Counted from the stretch's first letter, positions 18,108 to 26,838 are shown. The stretch is 64,000 nt of DNA from Thalassobacillus cyri (GCF_900107755.1 NZ_FNQR01000003.1:62001-126000), one strand, 5' to 3'. The notes: generated by a model from the sequence alone, not told the origin. Made by a program: numbers and translations.

Positions 18108-18254
18108 CTACATCTTTTTTTCTAATTCTTCCAGCATATGAATGAGCTGGTCGATGTCCTGGACTGATGTTTCCTCCGGCTCCATTTCCTCAAGCCGGGA
18201 CATGAATGCTGCTAATCGTAGTTTAAGGTCTTGCAGTTTCTCTTCTTGAGCCAT
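18108..18254 (-). CDS. SE1561 family small protein, 48 aa
   Basis: ATG 18254 is preceded by AAAGGAG at ideal spacing. The product is short, acidic and helical, beginning MAQEEKLQDLKLRLAAFMSR. It contains the family hallmark EPEETSVQDIDQLIHMLEELEKK, which corresponds to the EPEETDLEDIDRLI..ML motif of the SE1561 family found across Staphylococcus and Bacillaceae. The function of the family is unknown; a coiled-coil or regulatory role is a guess. It has its own terminator. Confidence 0.75.
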   Translation of the reverse strand: MAQEEKLQDLKLRLAAFMSRLEEMEPEETSVQDIDQLIHMLEELEKKM

Positions 18255-18372
18255 GCATATACTCCTTTTTCAGTTGTGTTCCTTGAATGACGTTTTTCTG
18301 ATGATACCAAGCATTATCATAGTAGAAAACATCGGGTTTGTCTATGTTAGGGAAAATAATAAATATTAAAAT

Positions 18373-18402
18373 ACGCCTATTCCAGTAATCCGGAGCAGGC
18401 GT
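18373..18402 (-). terminator. Terminator of the YfkD-like gene
   Basis: ACGCCT (18373-18378) pairs with AGGCGT (18397-18402), with TTCC/GGAG-type inner pairing; A/T-rich on the minus-strand downstream side. Confidence 0.6.
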
Positions 18403-18413
18403 GAACTTTATTA

Positions 18414-19202
18414 TTATTTAAGCTGGAAGGAATAAGATACATGGTCCTGGATCGGTATCCATGCTCCGATACCCTGCTTTTTAATGTTTTTAACTACCAA
18501 TTCTTTTTTTGATCCCTTCAGTTGGATATATACTTCCCCGAAGGCAACGGTGCCTTTTTCATTGACTGCTGGTGCATAAGCTTGCAGGACACCAATTTTT
18601 TTAACCGGGACGGCATAAGAGTTCTGCTGTTTCGTACCACTTCCTACGACAGTATGAAAAGATAGCGGCAAGTTGGTATTATTCTGCGCTTCCAGGAGAA
18701 GCATCCGCTTTACCTGGTCAGGTGCGTCAATTTTGGCTGTCAAACCGCCTTTGATATGCTTTTCTTCCTTTTGCAGATAATTCATTTTTTCTGTGGTTTG
18801 GCTTGCTTGATTGTTCAATTCATTTGTGTTGATGTGCTGGTATTCCCAATTGATGCTTGTTTCCTTAGAAGTATAATTCAATGGCCATTTTCCTAAATAA
18901 ACCTCGCCTCGGTAGCCGATTGCTAATGGAGAAGGTCTCAAGCTTGTTTCATTCAACAATTCAATCAATTGGGGATTGGTGATTTTCACTTTAGATTCTT
19001 CAATTAGTTCGCCCGTTAATTCACTTGGTTCAAGTACAACCTGATCCTCGGTCGAATTGGGATAGGTATTGTCCTTCGATATATTTAAAACATGACTAGG
19101 CAGTCTTCCCTCTTCTTTCTTTTCTTCCGCAGAAAGAATCGTCGGCTCGACTGCAGAAAGCACCAATAATAATGCCATGATGGACAGCATCCATTTTCGC
19201 AT
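18414..19202 (-). CDS. yfkD: YfkD family secreted protein
   Basis: A 262 aa exported protein. A typical signal peptide (MRKWMLSIMALLLVLSAVEPTILSAEE, cleavage near residue 25) is followed by a Lys/Glu-rich linker and a beta-rich domain (SPLAIGYRGEVYLGKWPLNYTS). It matches the YfkD family of Bacillus, which has unknown function. I chose ATG 19202 because AAAGGGG lies about 9 nt upstream; the longer frame adds 23 non-signal residues. It is monocistronic with a terminator on each side. Confidence 0.75.
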   Translation of the reverse strand: MRKWMLSIMALLLVLSAVEPTILSAEEKKEEGRLPSHVLNISKDNTYPNSTEDQVVLEPSELTGELIEESKVKITNPQLIELLNETSLRPSPLAIGYRGEVYLGKWPLNYTSKETSINWEYQHINTNELNNQASQTTEKMNYLQKEEKHIKGGLTAKIDAPDQVKRMLLLEAQNNTNLPLSFHTVVGSGTKQQNSYAVPVKKIGVLQAYAPAVNEKGTVAFGEVYIQLKGSKKELVVKNIKKQGIGAWIPIQDHVSYSFQLK

Positions 19203-19282
19203 GTGATGGAGCCCCTTTCTTTTTTTGTTAGCTTTTGATTTGAAGGGCATTTTATGCATCACGTAAATCATCTGAAAATGAA

Positions 19283-19314
19283 AAAGCGCGCCCCATCAAC
19301 AAGGTACACGCTTT
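19283..19314 (-). terminator. Probable terminator of the OsmC gene
   Basis: AAAGCG/CGCTTT outer pairs with further pairing inside; T-run on the minus strand (GCGCTTTTTC). Confidence 0.55.
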
Positions 19315-19325
19315 ATAGGAATAAT

Positions 19326-19718
19326 TTACATACTAAGCTCTAAATATTCAACAGACTCTTCCACTTCAATACTGTCTTTGACGGACTGTACCATGGAACA
19401 ATTATTGCGGGCAACTTCCAGGTTTTTTTGCAGCTTATCCTGGTTTAAATGATAGCCTTTGACCATGTAGTGAATGGCCACTTTTTCAATGCGGTTGGCT
19501 TTGTCCGGATTACGGGTGACATCGACCGTAACCTTGATATCTTCATATTGCACACGTTGTTTATCTAAGATTTTGCGATAAACTCCTACACTGCACCCAA
19601 CAATTGAGGAAACCATCAATTGGTATGGGCGAAATCCGAAATCTTCATTGCTTGAGATGTTCAACTCTCCATATTCAAGCTGGGTACGGATGCCATTCTC
19701 TCTCATAAAAAATTCCAC
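19326..19718 (-). CDS. OsmC family protein
   Basis: A 130 aa protein of the OsmC/Ohr fold, small homodimeric thiol peroxidases or related proteins. The first conserved Cys is in MVSSIVGCSVGVYRKIL (central helix) and the second in NNCSMVQSVK, spaced as in OsmC-like proteins (about 60 residues apart). I chose GTG 19718 so the product begins MEFFMREN; AAGGAG lies 9 nt upstream, although a TTG at 19721 (6 nt spacing) is also possible. It probably reduces organic hydroperoxides, but family members of this subgroup are not characterised. Confidence 0.8.
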   Translation of the reverse strand: MEFFMRENGIRTQLEYGELNISSNEDFGFRPYQLMVSSIVGCSVGVYRKILDKQRVQYEDIKVTVDVTRNPDKANRIEKVAIHYMVKGYHLNQDKLQKNLEVARNNCSMVQSVKDSIEVEESVEYLELSM

Positions 19719-19879
19719 CAAACACCACTCCTTCCAATTTCTCTTTTACCTATTCTAACAGAACACGAACAGGTATTAACATGTTTTGTCTCAATTACTA
19801 ACGTATTTCTTGCCATTCCCTTCGTTCTCCGATAGGATGAAAGAGATTTTTTCCAGGAGAAAGCAAAGGAGGGGGAAGG

Positions 19880-21055
19880 TTGGTTACAGCAAAAACACGC
19901 TTTAAAATCCTCGTAGCATTAGTAGCAATTTCAGGCTTTTCCCAGGGAATGCTGCTTCCATTACTTGCTGTCATTTTAGAACAAAATGGAATATCTTCCG
20001 CTATCAACGGCCTTCATGCCACAGGGTTATACATAGGCGTCCTGATCGCTTCACCATTCATGGAAAAACCGATGCAAAAAACCGGTTATAAACCGATAAT
20101 CCTGCTTGGAGGGGCTTTAGTATTCATTTCCATGGCATTATTCCCTTTCTGGCAGGCGCTATGGTTTTGGTTCATTTTGCGGATGACAATCGGTATCGGA
20201 GATCATATGCTCCACTTTGGAACGCAGACGTGGATCACCTCCACTTCTTCTCCAGAAACGAGAGGAAAAAGTATCGCATACTATGGATTATTCTTCAGCG
20301 CAGGCTTCACACTCGGACCATTGATGACGAACTTATTATCCGTCCATATGTATTTACCATTCCTGTTATCATCACTATTAAGCATTATCGTATGGTCGGC
20401 GATGTTCTGGGTAAGAAACGACATGCCGGATAAAGATCATCAAACCATTGATATGTCCAGCTCAATGAACAGATTCGGACAAGCAATCAAATTGGCATGG
20501 ATCGCTTTTCTGCCACCGCTTACTTATGGTTTCCTGGAAGCAACCCTACATGGTATCTTTCCCGTATATGGCATGCGGATCGGTCATGATGTGAATATCC
20601 TGTCATTGATCATACCTTTTTTTGCGGCAGCAAGTATGTTGTCTCAAATACCTTTAGGAATATGGAGCGATAAAATCGGCCGTAAGAAAGTGATCTCCAT
20701 CGTTGTTTCCGGAGGAATGGCCGCTTTCATTCTTGCAGCCTTATTCGAGAGTTCCGCTTTGTGGCTGTTCGTCCTCTTCGCATTTGCCGGACTGTGTGTC
20801 GGGTCTCTTTATTCGCTGGGATTGTCTTATATGACGGATATCCTACCAAAATCACTGCTGCCAGCTGGAAATATCATGTGTGGGATAGCCTTCAGTGTCG
20901 GCAGTATCAGTGGACCTTTTTTAAGTGGCTCATTCATTGATTTATTTCCAAACATATCATTCTTTTATGTTATTGTTGCCCTGCTGGCAATAGTTCTTAT
21001 GGCTAATATTTTCAAAGCAGAGCCCGGCATCAATAGCGCCCAATCAAACACCTAA
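19880..21055 (+). CDS. MFS transporter, 12-TM drug/multidrug efflux-like
   Basis: A 391 aa major facilitator superfamily carrier with 12 predicted helices. The loop 2-3 motif is present as FMEKPMQKTGYKP and its pseudo-repeat in the second half as GIWSDKIGRKK. The central cytoplasmic loop is short (~NDMPDKDHQTIDMSSS). It resembles DHA-type efflux permeases, but the substrate cannot be assigned. TTG 19880 is the start: AAAGGAGG lies 7 nt upstream and no ATG fits. It is monocistronic and ends at a terminator carrying the repeat-associated tag. Confidence 0.8.
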   Translation: MVTAKTRFKILVALVAISGFSQGMLLPLLAVILEQNGISSAINGLHATGLYIGVLIASPFMEKPMQKTGYKPIILLGGALVFISMALFPFWQALWFWFILRMTIGIGDHMLHFGTQTWITSTSSPETRGKSIAYYGLFFSAGFTLGPLMTNLLSVHMYLPFLLSSLLSIIVWSAMFWVRNDMPDKDHQTIDMSSSMNRFGQAIKLAWIAFLPPLTYGFLEATLHGIFPVYGMRIGHDVNILSLIIPFFAAASMLSQIPLGIWSDKIGRKKVISIVVSGGMAAFILAALFESSALWLFVLFAFAGLCVGSLYSLGLSYMTDILPKSLLPAGNIMCGIAFSVGSISGPFLSGSFIDLFPNISFFYVIVALLAIVLMANIFKAEPGINSAQSNT

Positions 21056-21068
21056 ACAAAAACACAAA

Positions 21069-21092
21069 AAGGAAATGCCAATGCATTTCCTT
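21069..21092 (+). terminator. Terminator of the MFS gene
   Basis: A perfect 10-bp stem (AAGGAAATGC and complement) with a 4-nt loop CAAT, followed by CGTGCGGTG, the same tail as the hairpin tag of the dispersed repeats rather than a T-run. Confidence 0.55.
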
Positions 21093-21147
21093 CGTGCGGT
21101 GTATCTTTAAGTTATCTGAATTACTAAATGTGGCGGGAGTCATTTTA

Positions 21148-22146
21148 TTATTGCAATGCTTTTTTCAATACTTCAAGGTTTTGGTTCATTAAGCTAAAGT
21201 AGTCTTCTCGATTTTCGATATCTTCTTCTGTTAAAACGGATAGATTATGAAGCCGAAGGGCTTCTCCGTTGATTTCTTTTTGTACCACTTCTGCTATCTT
21301 GGGTGTGACATTCTGTTCAAACAGAACATATTTCAGATCATTCGCTTCCGCTGTTTCAATAATTTGTTCTAACTGTTTTTGTGATGGCTCTTCGGTAGGA
21401 CTTAAACCACTGACCGCGATTTGTTCCAGTCCATACGCTTGTTCCCAGTAGCCATAGGCAGCATGCGAAACGATGATTTTATTTTGCGGCAGTGTTTCAA
21501 GTTCTTCATGGAATGCAGTATCTAAAGCTTGTAACTCTTTCTTAAGGTTCTCAAAATTCGCCTCGAAAGTCTCTTTCTCTTGTGGTTTAAGGTCTATTAG
21601 AAAGTCTGTGATGTTTTCAGCAAGCTGAATTGAACGGACAGGATCGAGCCAGACATGCGGATCATGGTCTCCATGCTCATGACTGTCAGTACTGTCGTGC
21701 CCCTCCTCTTCATCGTCATGTCCATCTTCCTTATGATCTTTCTCATCTTCGTGTGCCCCTTCGTCCTGTTGATGGACATGTGACTCTAAATTGATTCCTT
21801 CAGCTGCTTCTAAAATCTTTACATCTTCCGCTTCAACAGCAGCAGAAATCTTTCCTGCATAGGACTCAAATTCCTTGCTGCTGTATAGAAAGCCATCTGC
21901 TTCTGCTACATCGATCATCTGTTTCGTATCCGGCTCAAATGTATGGGAATCTGCACCAGGAGGAAGGATGGTGTCCGCTTCTACATGCTCGCCCCCAATT
22001 TTTTCAGTAAAGTCCATCAAAGGGTAGACAGTCGTATATATCGTAAGTGGTTGGTTTTCTTTTTTACTAGAGCTGCTATCGTCATTTCCACATGCAGCTA
22101 ACGAAACAGCGGTTAAAATAAATATAAATAATAAGTACTTATTCAT
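21148..22146 (-). CDS. znuA: Zinc ABC transporter substrate-binding lipoprotein, ZnuA/AdcA
   Basis: A 332 aa cluster A-I binding protein that captures Zn2+ outside the membrane. The lipoprotein signal is at residues 1-19 with lipobox LAAC (Cys19). Metal-site regions are GADSHTFEPDTKQ, HDPHVWLDP and SHAAYGYWEQAYGLEQ. A His/Asp/Glu-rich loop between them (ESHVHQQDEGAHEDEK...GHDDEEEGHD) is typical of zinc-specific ZnuA proteins. Strong AAGGAGG precedes ATG 22146. It lies downstream of zur, separated by a hairpin, so it may be partly attenuated from the znuCB-zur transcript. Confidence 0.9.
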   Translation of the reverse strand: MNKYLLFIFILTAVSLAACGNDDSSSSKKENQPLTIYTTVYPLMDFTEKIGGEHVEADTILPPGADSHTFEPDTKQMIDVAEADGFLYSSKEFESYAGKISAAVEAEDVKILEAAEGINLESHVHQQDEGAHEDEKDHKEDGHDDEEEGHDSTDSHEHGDHDPHVWLDPVRSIQLAENITDFLIDLKPQEKETFEANFENLKKELQALDTAFHEELETLPQNKIIVSHAAYGYWEQAYGLEQIAVSGLSPTEEPSQKQLEQIIETAEANDLKYVLFEQNVTPKIAEVVQKEINGEALRLHNLSVLTEEDIENREDYFSLMNQNLEVLKKALQ

Positions 22147-22191
22147 CCTCTTATCCTCCTTCTTCTCACTCTAAATAAAATTGCAGAGAAA

Positions 22192-22222
22192 GATAAGCGT
22201 ACCTTACTCAGATACGCCTATC
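22192..22222 (-). terminator. Hairpin between zur and znuA
   Basis: GATAAGCGTA and TACGCCTATC (9 of 10 pairs), immediately after the zur stop; the minus-strand tail is not T-rich, so it may be a partial terminator or an mRNA processing hairpin. Confidence 0.5.
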
Positions 22223-22636
22223 CTATAAACATCCTGGACACTTGCCATAGATTTCAAATTTATGGTCATCAACCGCATAACCATCCAGGCTTTGTCTTAT
22301 TTTATCCATCGGGCAAAATTCTACTGCTTTAGTTTTCCCGCACGCTGTACAGATAAAATGATGATGATGCCCATGGGTATCACAATGAAAACGGAAATGC
22401 TTTTCCCCTTCCAGCTCTGTCGATTCAAGGACATGCTCATCTGCAAGCAAATATAAATTCCGGTAGATCGTATCATAGCTTACCCCAGGAAAGTCCTTCT
22501 GGATTTCTTTTAGCATCGTCTTCGCGGGGATATAACCTTGATCCTGTTCAGCAAAAATCTCCAGAATCCGCTTCCGCTGCTTTGTACGCTTATACCCTTT
22601 TTCCTTCAGTTTGTTAATTGCTTTTTCTATATTCAT
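22223..22636 (-). CDS. zur: Fur-family zinc uptake regulator Zur
   Basis: A 137 aa metal-dependent repressor. The winged-helix DNA-binding domain (1-~80) has recognition segment GVSYDTIYRNLYLL. The dimerisation domain has the HCDTHGHHHHFICTACGKTKAVEF metal site and the structural Zn(Cys)4 pairs CTAC (~96-99) and CPGC (~133-136). Sits in the znuCB operon with a 4-nt ATGA overlap with znuB. With Zn2+ bound it should repress this operon through the Zur-box-like palindromes upstream of znuC. Context makes Zur far more likely than Fur or PerR. Confidence 0.9.
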   Translation of the reverse strand: MNIEKAINKLKEKGYKRTKQRKRILEIFAEQDQGYIPAKTMLKEIQKDFPGVSYDTIYRNLYLLADEHVLESTELEGEKHFRFHCDTHGHHHHFICTACGKTKAVEFCPMDKIRQSLDGYAVDDHKFEIYGKCPGCL

Positions 22637-23490
22637 AATGTTTCACCCTTTAATGAAAATTGAGTCGAAACTTTCCGATACGTAATCGCCATTATTAAAA
22701 TAAGAATGGCTGTCACCACAATCGTACCGCCTGGCGGTACACTTAATTGGTAAGAAGTAATCAACCCTATGATGACCGAAAGCTCCCCAAAAAAAATCGA
22801 CAATCCTATTGTCTGCTTGAAACTTTTAGCAATCCGTAATGCGGCTGCTACTGGCAGCGTCATCAGTGCTGATACAAGCAAGATACCTACAATCTGCATT
22901 GCCGAAGCAATTACTAAGGCTACCATCACGATAAACAACAAATGAATCATCTTGCCATTCACCCCGGACACCGATGCATGGTCTTCATCAAAAGAAAGCA
23001 CAAACAACTCTTTATAAAATAAAAGGACAATTGCCAGAACAAGGATCGTAATCACTAAAACGGTCAGCATATTCGAGCGGCTGACTGCTGTGACACTTCC
23101 GAATAAATAACTGAATAGATCGGTATTAAAACCATCTGCCAGAGAAATTAGAATAACTCCAAGCCCGATCCCTCCAGATAGAATAATTGGGATAGCCAGC
23201 TCTTCGTAATGTTTATAAACTTTTCTCAGTTTTTCAATCAGAACAGCCCCGGCAACAGAAAAAGCCATCCCCATATATACTGGATTCCAATCGTTGATGG
23301 CGCTGACTCGTTTTTCTAATAATAGACTTGCCGCAATTCCTGTCAGGGTAATATGGGACAAGGCATCTGCAATCAGTGACAACCGCCGCACCACAATGAA
23401 TACACCAAGCAGCGGGGCTACAAATCCGATCATGATTCCGGCAAGGGCAGCGTTCTGAAGAAATTCATAGGTCATAAAGCTTTCAATCAT
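22633..23490 (-). CDS. znuB: Zinc ABC transporter permease, ZnuB/AdcB
   Basis: A 285 aa integral membrane subunit of the ABC-3 (metal) family with about eight helices. Family segments are RRLSLIADALSHITLTGIA near the N terminus and LLVSALMTLPVAAALRIAKSFKQ, the cytoplasmic coupling region. Start ATG 23490 has GGGGAGG 9 nt upstream and overlaps the znuC stop by 8 nt; the stop overlaps zur by 4 nt, so the three genes are translationally coupled. Confidence 0.9.
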   Translation of the reverse strand: MIESFMTYEFLQNAALAGIMIGFVAPLLGVFIVVRRLSLIADALSHITLTGIAASLLLEKRVSAINDWNPVYMGMAFSVAGAVLIEKLRKVYKHYEELAIPIILSGGIGLGVILISLADGFNTDLFSYLFGSVTAVSRSNMLTVLVITILVLAIVLLFYKELFVLSFDEDHASVSGVNGKMIHLLFIVMVALVIASAMQIVGILLVSALMTLPVAAALRIAKSFKQTIGLSIFFGELSVIIGLITSYQLSVPPGGTIVVTAILILIMAITYRKVSTQFSLKGETL

Positions 23491-24262
23491 TGTTCTCCAC
23501 CTCCCCATGATTATGGGTCAGCTGTTGAACCGGATGACCATAAAGTTGACTGAGGTCTTCATTGGAAAAAGCTTTATATTCATGAGACGCCCCATGAAAG
23601 TGAATCGTTTTGTTCATACATACGACATGACTGGCGTGCTCTGTAATGGTGCCAATATCATGCGAAACCATCAGCAAGGTGATGCCTTCTTCCCGATTCA
23701 ATTTACGAAGCAGCTGATAAAAGTCAGCTACGTGTTTGGCATCGACACCGACTGTCGGTTCATCCAGGATTAAAAACTTTGGGTCACTGACGAGTGCACG
23801 GGCAATAAATACGCGTTGCTGCTGACCACCGGAAAGCTCGCCGATATTGTAATCAAAGTATGCTTCCATTTCGACTGTCTTCAGAGCTTGCATTGCTTTT
23901 TCCCGGTCCTTCTTATTATAAAAACGGAACAGTCCCGTTTTCGAGACAAGGCCTGTTTTGACTACCTCTAAGACAGTTGCCGGAAAACCTGAATTGAAGC
24001 TGTTAGCTTTTTGTGAAACAAAGCCTATATCTTCCCAGTGCTTGAAGTTTCGAACCGGTTCGCCGAACAGCTTGATACTGCCCCTTGTCGGCTTTAATAA
24101 ACCAAGCATCAACTTGATCAAGGTCGATTTACCTGAACCGTTCGGTCCAACAAGGCCAAAGAACTGCCCCTCTTCAATCGTCATCGACACGTCTTTTACT
24201 ACTGTTTCTTTTTCATATTTAAATGACACATCGTTCAATTCTAAAATATTATTCACATACAT
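23483..24262 (-). CDS. znuC: Zinc ABC transporter ATP-binding protein, ZnuC/AdcC
   Basis: A 259 aa ABC ATPase energising zinc uptake. It has Walker A GPNGSGKS (~39-46), Q-loop GFVSQKAN, signature LSGGQQQRV, Walker B FLILDEP and switch H (VSHD). The C terminus is His-containing (HPVQQLTHNHGE). First gene of znuC-znuB-zur. Two Zur-box-like palindromes lie 15 and 73 nt upstream of ATG 24262, so transcription should rise under zinc limitation. Confidence 0.9.
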   Translation of the reverse strand: MYVNNILELNDVSFKYEKETVVKDVSMTIEEGQFFGLVGPNGSGKSTLIKLMLGLLKPTRGSIKLFGEPVRNFKHWEDIGFVSQKANSFNSGFPATVLEVVKTGLVSKTGLFRFYNKKDREKAMQALKTVEMEAYFDYNIGELSGGQQQRVFIARALVSDPKFLILDEPTVGVDAKHVADFYQLLRKLNREEGITLLMVSHDIGTITEHASHVVCMNKTIHFHGASHEYKAFSNEDLSQLYGHPVQQLTHNHGEVENND

Positions 24263-24276
24263 ATTAACCCCTCTTT

Positions 24277-24297
24277 AAATCATAATGATTACGAATT
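24277..24297 (-). promoter_or_regulatory. Zur box 1 upstream of znuC
   Basis: AATCATAATGATTACGAAT, a near-palindrome matching the Bacillus Zur consensus core CGTAATNATTACG with one or two changes; centred about 25 nt upstream of the znuC start. Confidence 0.75.
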
Positions 24298-24334
24298 ACA
24301 TTATATCGGGTAAACTCCCCTCATACAAGTGATT

Positions 24335-24355
24335 AATCCGTAATCATTACTATTA
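24335..24355 (-). promoter_or_regulatory. Zur box 2 upstream of znuC
   Basis: CCGTAATCATTACTAT contains GTAATCATTAC, the full inner palindrome of the Zur consensus; about 58 nt from box 1 centre to centre, likely covering the promoter. Confidence 0.7.
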
Positions 24356-24418
24356 CATTTTTTTAACAAGACACTGTTAAACTTTTGTTACTTTTTCTTA
24401 AGAGCCTTATTCAATAAA

Positions 24419-24990
24419 AGGGCCGGATTATGGAAGACTCAGTTTCAAGGTAAAAGGTGTTCTTTTCCAAAAAAGAGTAAGGGATGGCTGGGAAACTACT
24501 CCCTTTCCTGCGGGGTCTTGCCTAGCTCCTTCTCCCGCGGGAGTCTCGAAGTTTCCCACCCACCCTATCCGAAGGATGAGAGATACGAACTCCTGCCATA
24601 AATGAAGATGTCTTCCACAAGTCATATAGAACTATGATGCAGGTGATAAGCACGTTTTTATTGTGTAGCTCTCCCTATGGTTGAAAGACGGCATACCTAT
24701 GTTTCCGTTTTTCTCACCAAAGCAAGGAGGTCCGGGAAATTGCGAGACTCCTCGAAAATGCTACGCATTTTCTTCGTGCGGTGTTAATTCAAGAAGCTTA
24801 TTCAAAGTCCTGTGGGATGAACATGATTGGTGAGAGCCCGCAAGGCGAAGCCTGAGGAAGCACACCACATGCCCACGGAAAGCGAGTGATTTCCCGGACC
24901 TCCAAACGCTCACCACTATAACGGAAACAGTTTCTCTCGAAACGGAGTCTTCAGCGAAAGGGAGCTTTAACTGTAAAATCAACAATTAGA
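24419..24990. repeat. Large inverted-repeat intergenic element, copy B
   Basis: About 570 bp. GAAGACTCAGTTTCAAG (24433-24449) opposes CTCGAAACGGAGTCTTC (24936-24952), 15 of 17 paired. GGGAAACTACTCCCTTTCC (~24490-24508) opposes GGAAAGCGAGTGATTTCC (24877-24894). The right half is nearly identical to copy A and contains the 40-nt hairpin tag at 24745-24784. No credible ORF. The remaining bases to 25059 hold nothing I recognise. Confidence 0.8.
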
Positions 24991-25059
24991 TTTAACAAAG
25001 GCCTAACAAAAGGATAATCCCCTGATCCGGTCCGCCATGTAAGGCAAAGCCCAATAAAA

Positions 25060-25094
25060 AAGAAGCTCTCTGGAAAAGTCCAGGAGAGCTTCTT
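25060..25094 (-). terminator. Terminator of the amino acid ABC operon
   Basis: AAGAAGCTCTC (25060-25070) pairs with GAGAGCTTCTT (25084-25094), followed on the minus strand by TTTTTTAT. Confidence 0.85.
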
Positions 25095-25097
25095 TAT

Positions 25098-25790
25098 TTA
25101 CAAATATTTATTATATCGATGTTCCAAATAATCCTGCAGGGCAGCGAATACCATAGTCAACGGCCAATAAATCAATGCAGCCAGAATATACATGGTCATC
25201 GTATCATAGTTTCTGCCCGCCACAATCTGTGCCTTATTGAATAATTCCGGTACAGATATCATCGCAGCAAGCGACGTAGCCTTAAGTAAATCAAGGAAGA
25301 CGTTCGTCAATGGCGGGATAGCAATTCTGGTAGCCTGGGGCAAAATGATTCGGCGCATCGTCTGCCAATAACCGAAGCCAAGAGCCTGTGCTGATTCCCA
25401 TTGGCCCTTATCGACACTGCTTAAAGAGGAACGGTTGATTTCAGCGATATAGGCAGCTGAGTTCAATCCGAAACCAAGAACAGCAGCCATCGTAGCTGTC
25501 AATTCGATACCGACAACTGGAAGACCAAAGTAAAGGATGAATAAAAAAACTAAAATGGGTGTACCTCGCATGAACGAGATATAGACTCTCGCCGGCCAGC
25601 GTAACAACCGCTTATCCGACCTTCTCGCCAGTGCAATGAATAACCCTAGAAACAAACCTAGCAACATGCCCAGAATAGCTACTAATAAGGTTAACGGAAC
25701 ACCCTGCAGTACAAACGGCAGGTTATCCCAGGCACGCTGGGCATTGAACAATTCATCGATATCCACTTTTTTTATTTCAATGCCGAACAT
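25098..25790 (-). CDS. Polar amino acid ABC transporter permease
   Basis: A 230 aa membrane subunit of the HisM/TcyB family, with 5 helices and the EAA loop (ESAQALGFGYWQTMRRIILPQA) for contact with the ATPase. The FMRGTPILVFLFILYFGLP segment is typical of amino acid permeases. Start chosen at ATG 25790 (MFGIEIKK), with AGGTG 7 nt upstream; ATG 25796 lies too near that site. It follows the binding-protein gene by 10 nt. No ATPase gene is present downstream, where a terminator follows at once. Confidence 0.85.
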   Translation of the reverse strand: MFGIEIKKVDIDELFNAQRAWDNLPFVLQGVPLTLLVAILGMLLGLFLGLFIALARRSDKRLLRWPARVYISFMRGTPILVFLFILYFGLPVVGIELTATMAAVLGFGLNSAAYIAEINRSSLSSVDKGQWESAQALGFGYWQTMRRIILPQATRIAIPPLTNVFLDLLKATSLAAMISVPELFNKAQIVAGRNYDTMTMYILAALIYWPLTMVFAALQDYLEHRYNKYL

Positions 25791-25800
25791 AGTCATTCAC

Positions 25801-26679
25801 CTACAAATCCAGGCCTTCGATCTCTCGAATTTCTTCATCCGGCTTCTTGGATGCGTCTTTACCACCGAAAAATTCTTTAGAGATTTTCGTCAACGTGCCA
25901 TCTTCACGCATTTCTTTTAATGTCTCGTTAACTTTTTGCTTCAAAGTATCTGCTTCTTTTGGCATCACAATTGCTGAGTTAGTTGGATGAAACTTCAAAT
26001 CTGGATGCAGGGTTACCTCAATCTCCGGTAAAGCTTTCAATGCTAATGATTGCAGATAGTAGTCATTGATGATCAAATCTGTACGGCCATTTTCAACATC
26101 ACGTAAATAAACATCATTGGTGACATTGCCATATGTTTTCACTTCTGCCCCGAAATGACGGGAAATTTCAGCGAAAACTGTCGTTGCTCCGCCTCCAGCT
26201 ACTTTTCCTTCCAGGTCTTCCAGTTTTTCTATTCCTGACAAACCATCCTCCCGCACAATCATGGTAGAATAAGAATATTTATAAGGATCACTGAAAGCGA
26301 ATTGTTTCTTACGTTCTTCCGTTACTTCCATATCGTTGATAACCATATCGACCCGGCCACTCTTAATAGCGGACAGAAGGCCATCCACTCCATATTCTTC
26401 AAACTTAACTTCCATTCCAAGGCGATCGGCGATTTCACGCATGATTTCCACATCATATCCAGTCAGTTTATCAGAATCTTCCGGGTAAAAAGAGGCAGGA
26501 TAAAGTGTTCCGGATGTACCGACAACAAGTTCCTTTTTCTCTTGCACCTCTGTCCATTTCTGATCCGATTTTCCAGAGGATTCTGTAGAACCGGATTGTC
26601 CGCTGTTATCAGAACCGCATGCTGCTAACACGAGTGCGTTAATTACCATAAGTATAAAAAAGAGTCCTTTATTTTTCAT
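25801..26679 (-). CDS. Amino acid ABC transporter substrate-binding lipoprotein
   Basis: A 292 aa family 3 solute-binding protein. Lipoprotein signal with lipobox LAAC (Cys21), a Ser/Gly/Gln linker, then the SBP_bac_3 fold: GTSGTLYPASFY, LTGYDVEIMREIADRLGM, DMVINDMEVTEERKKQFAFSDPY, and the second lobe GGATTVFAEISRHFG. The N-terminal strand and FSDPY motif fit cystine or polar amino acid binders (TcyA-like); the substrate is inferred. It forms a two-gene unit with the permease. Confidence 0.85.
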   Translation of the reverse strand: MKNKGLFFILMVINALVLAACGSDNSGQSGSTESSGKSDQKWTEVQEKKELVVGTSGTLYPASFYPEDSDKLTGYDVEIMREIADRLGMEVKFEEYGVDGLLSAIKSGRVDMVINDMEVTEERKKQFAFSDPYKYSYSTMIVREDGLSGIEKLEDLEGKVAGGGATTVFAEISRHFGAEVKTYGNVTNDVYLRDVENGRTDLIINDYYLQSLALKALPEIEVTLHPDLKFHPTNSAIVMPKEADTLKQKVNETLKEMREDGTLTKISKEFFGGKDASKKPDEEIREIEGLDL

Positions 26680-26794
26680 GGGTATTTTCCTCCTATTTAA
26701 AATTCACACTTCACCAATATAGCAACGAGGCTTTTCCTTTGCAACTATCCGTGCTCACAGTTTAAAAAAGGATAAAAAACCCATCAATTCTCAC

Positions 26795-26822
26795 TTGATT
26801 ATATATAATAATGTGCTATGAT
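26795..26822 (+). promoter_or_regulatory. Sigma-A promoter of the P1B ATPase gene
   Basis: -35 TTGATT (26795-26800), 16-nt spacer, -10 TATGAT (26817-26822). Confidence 0.5.
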
Positions 26823-26838
26823 AATAACAGGTACTAAA

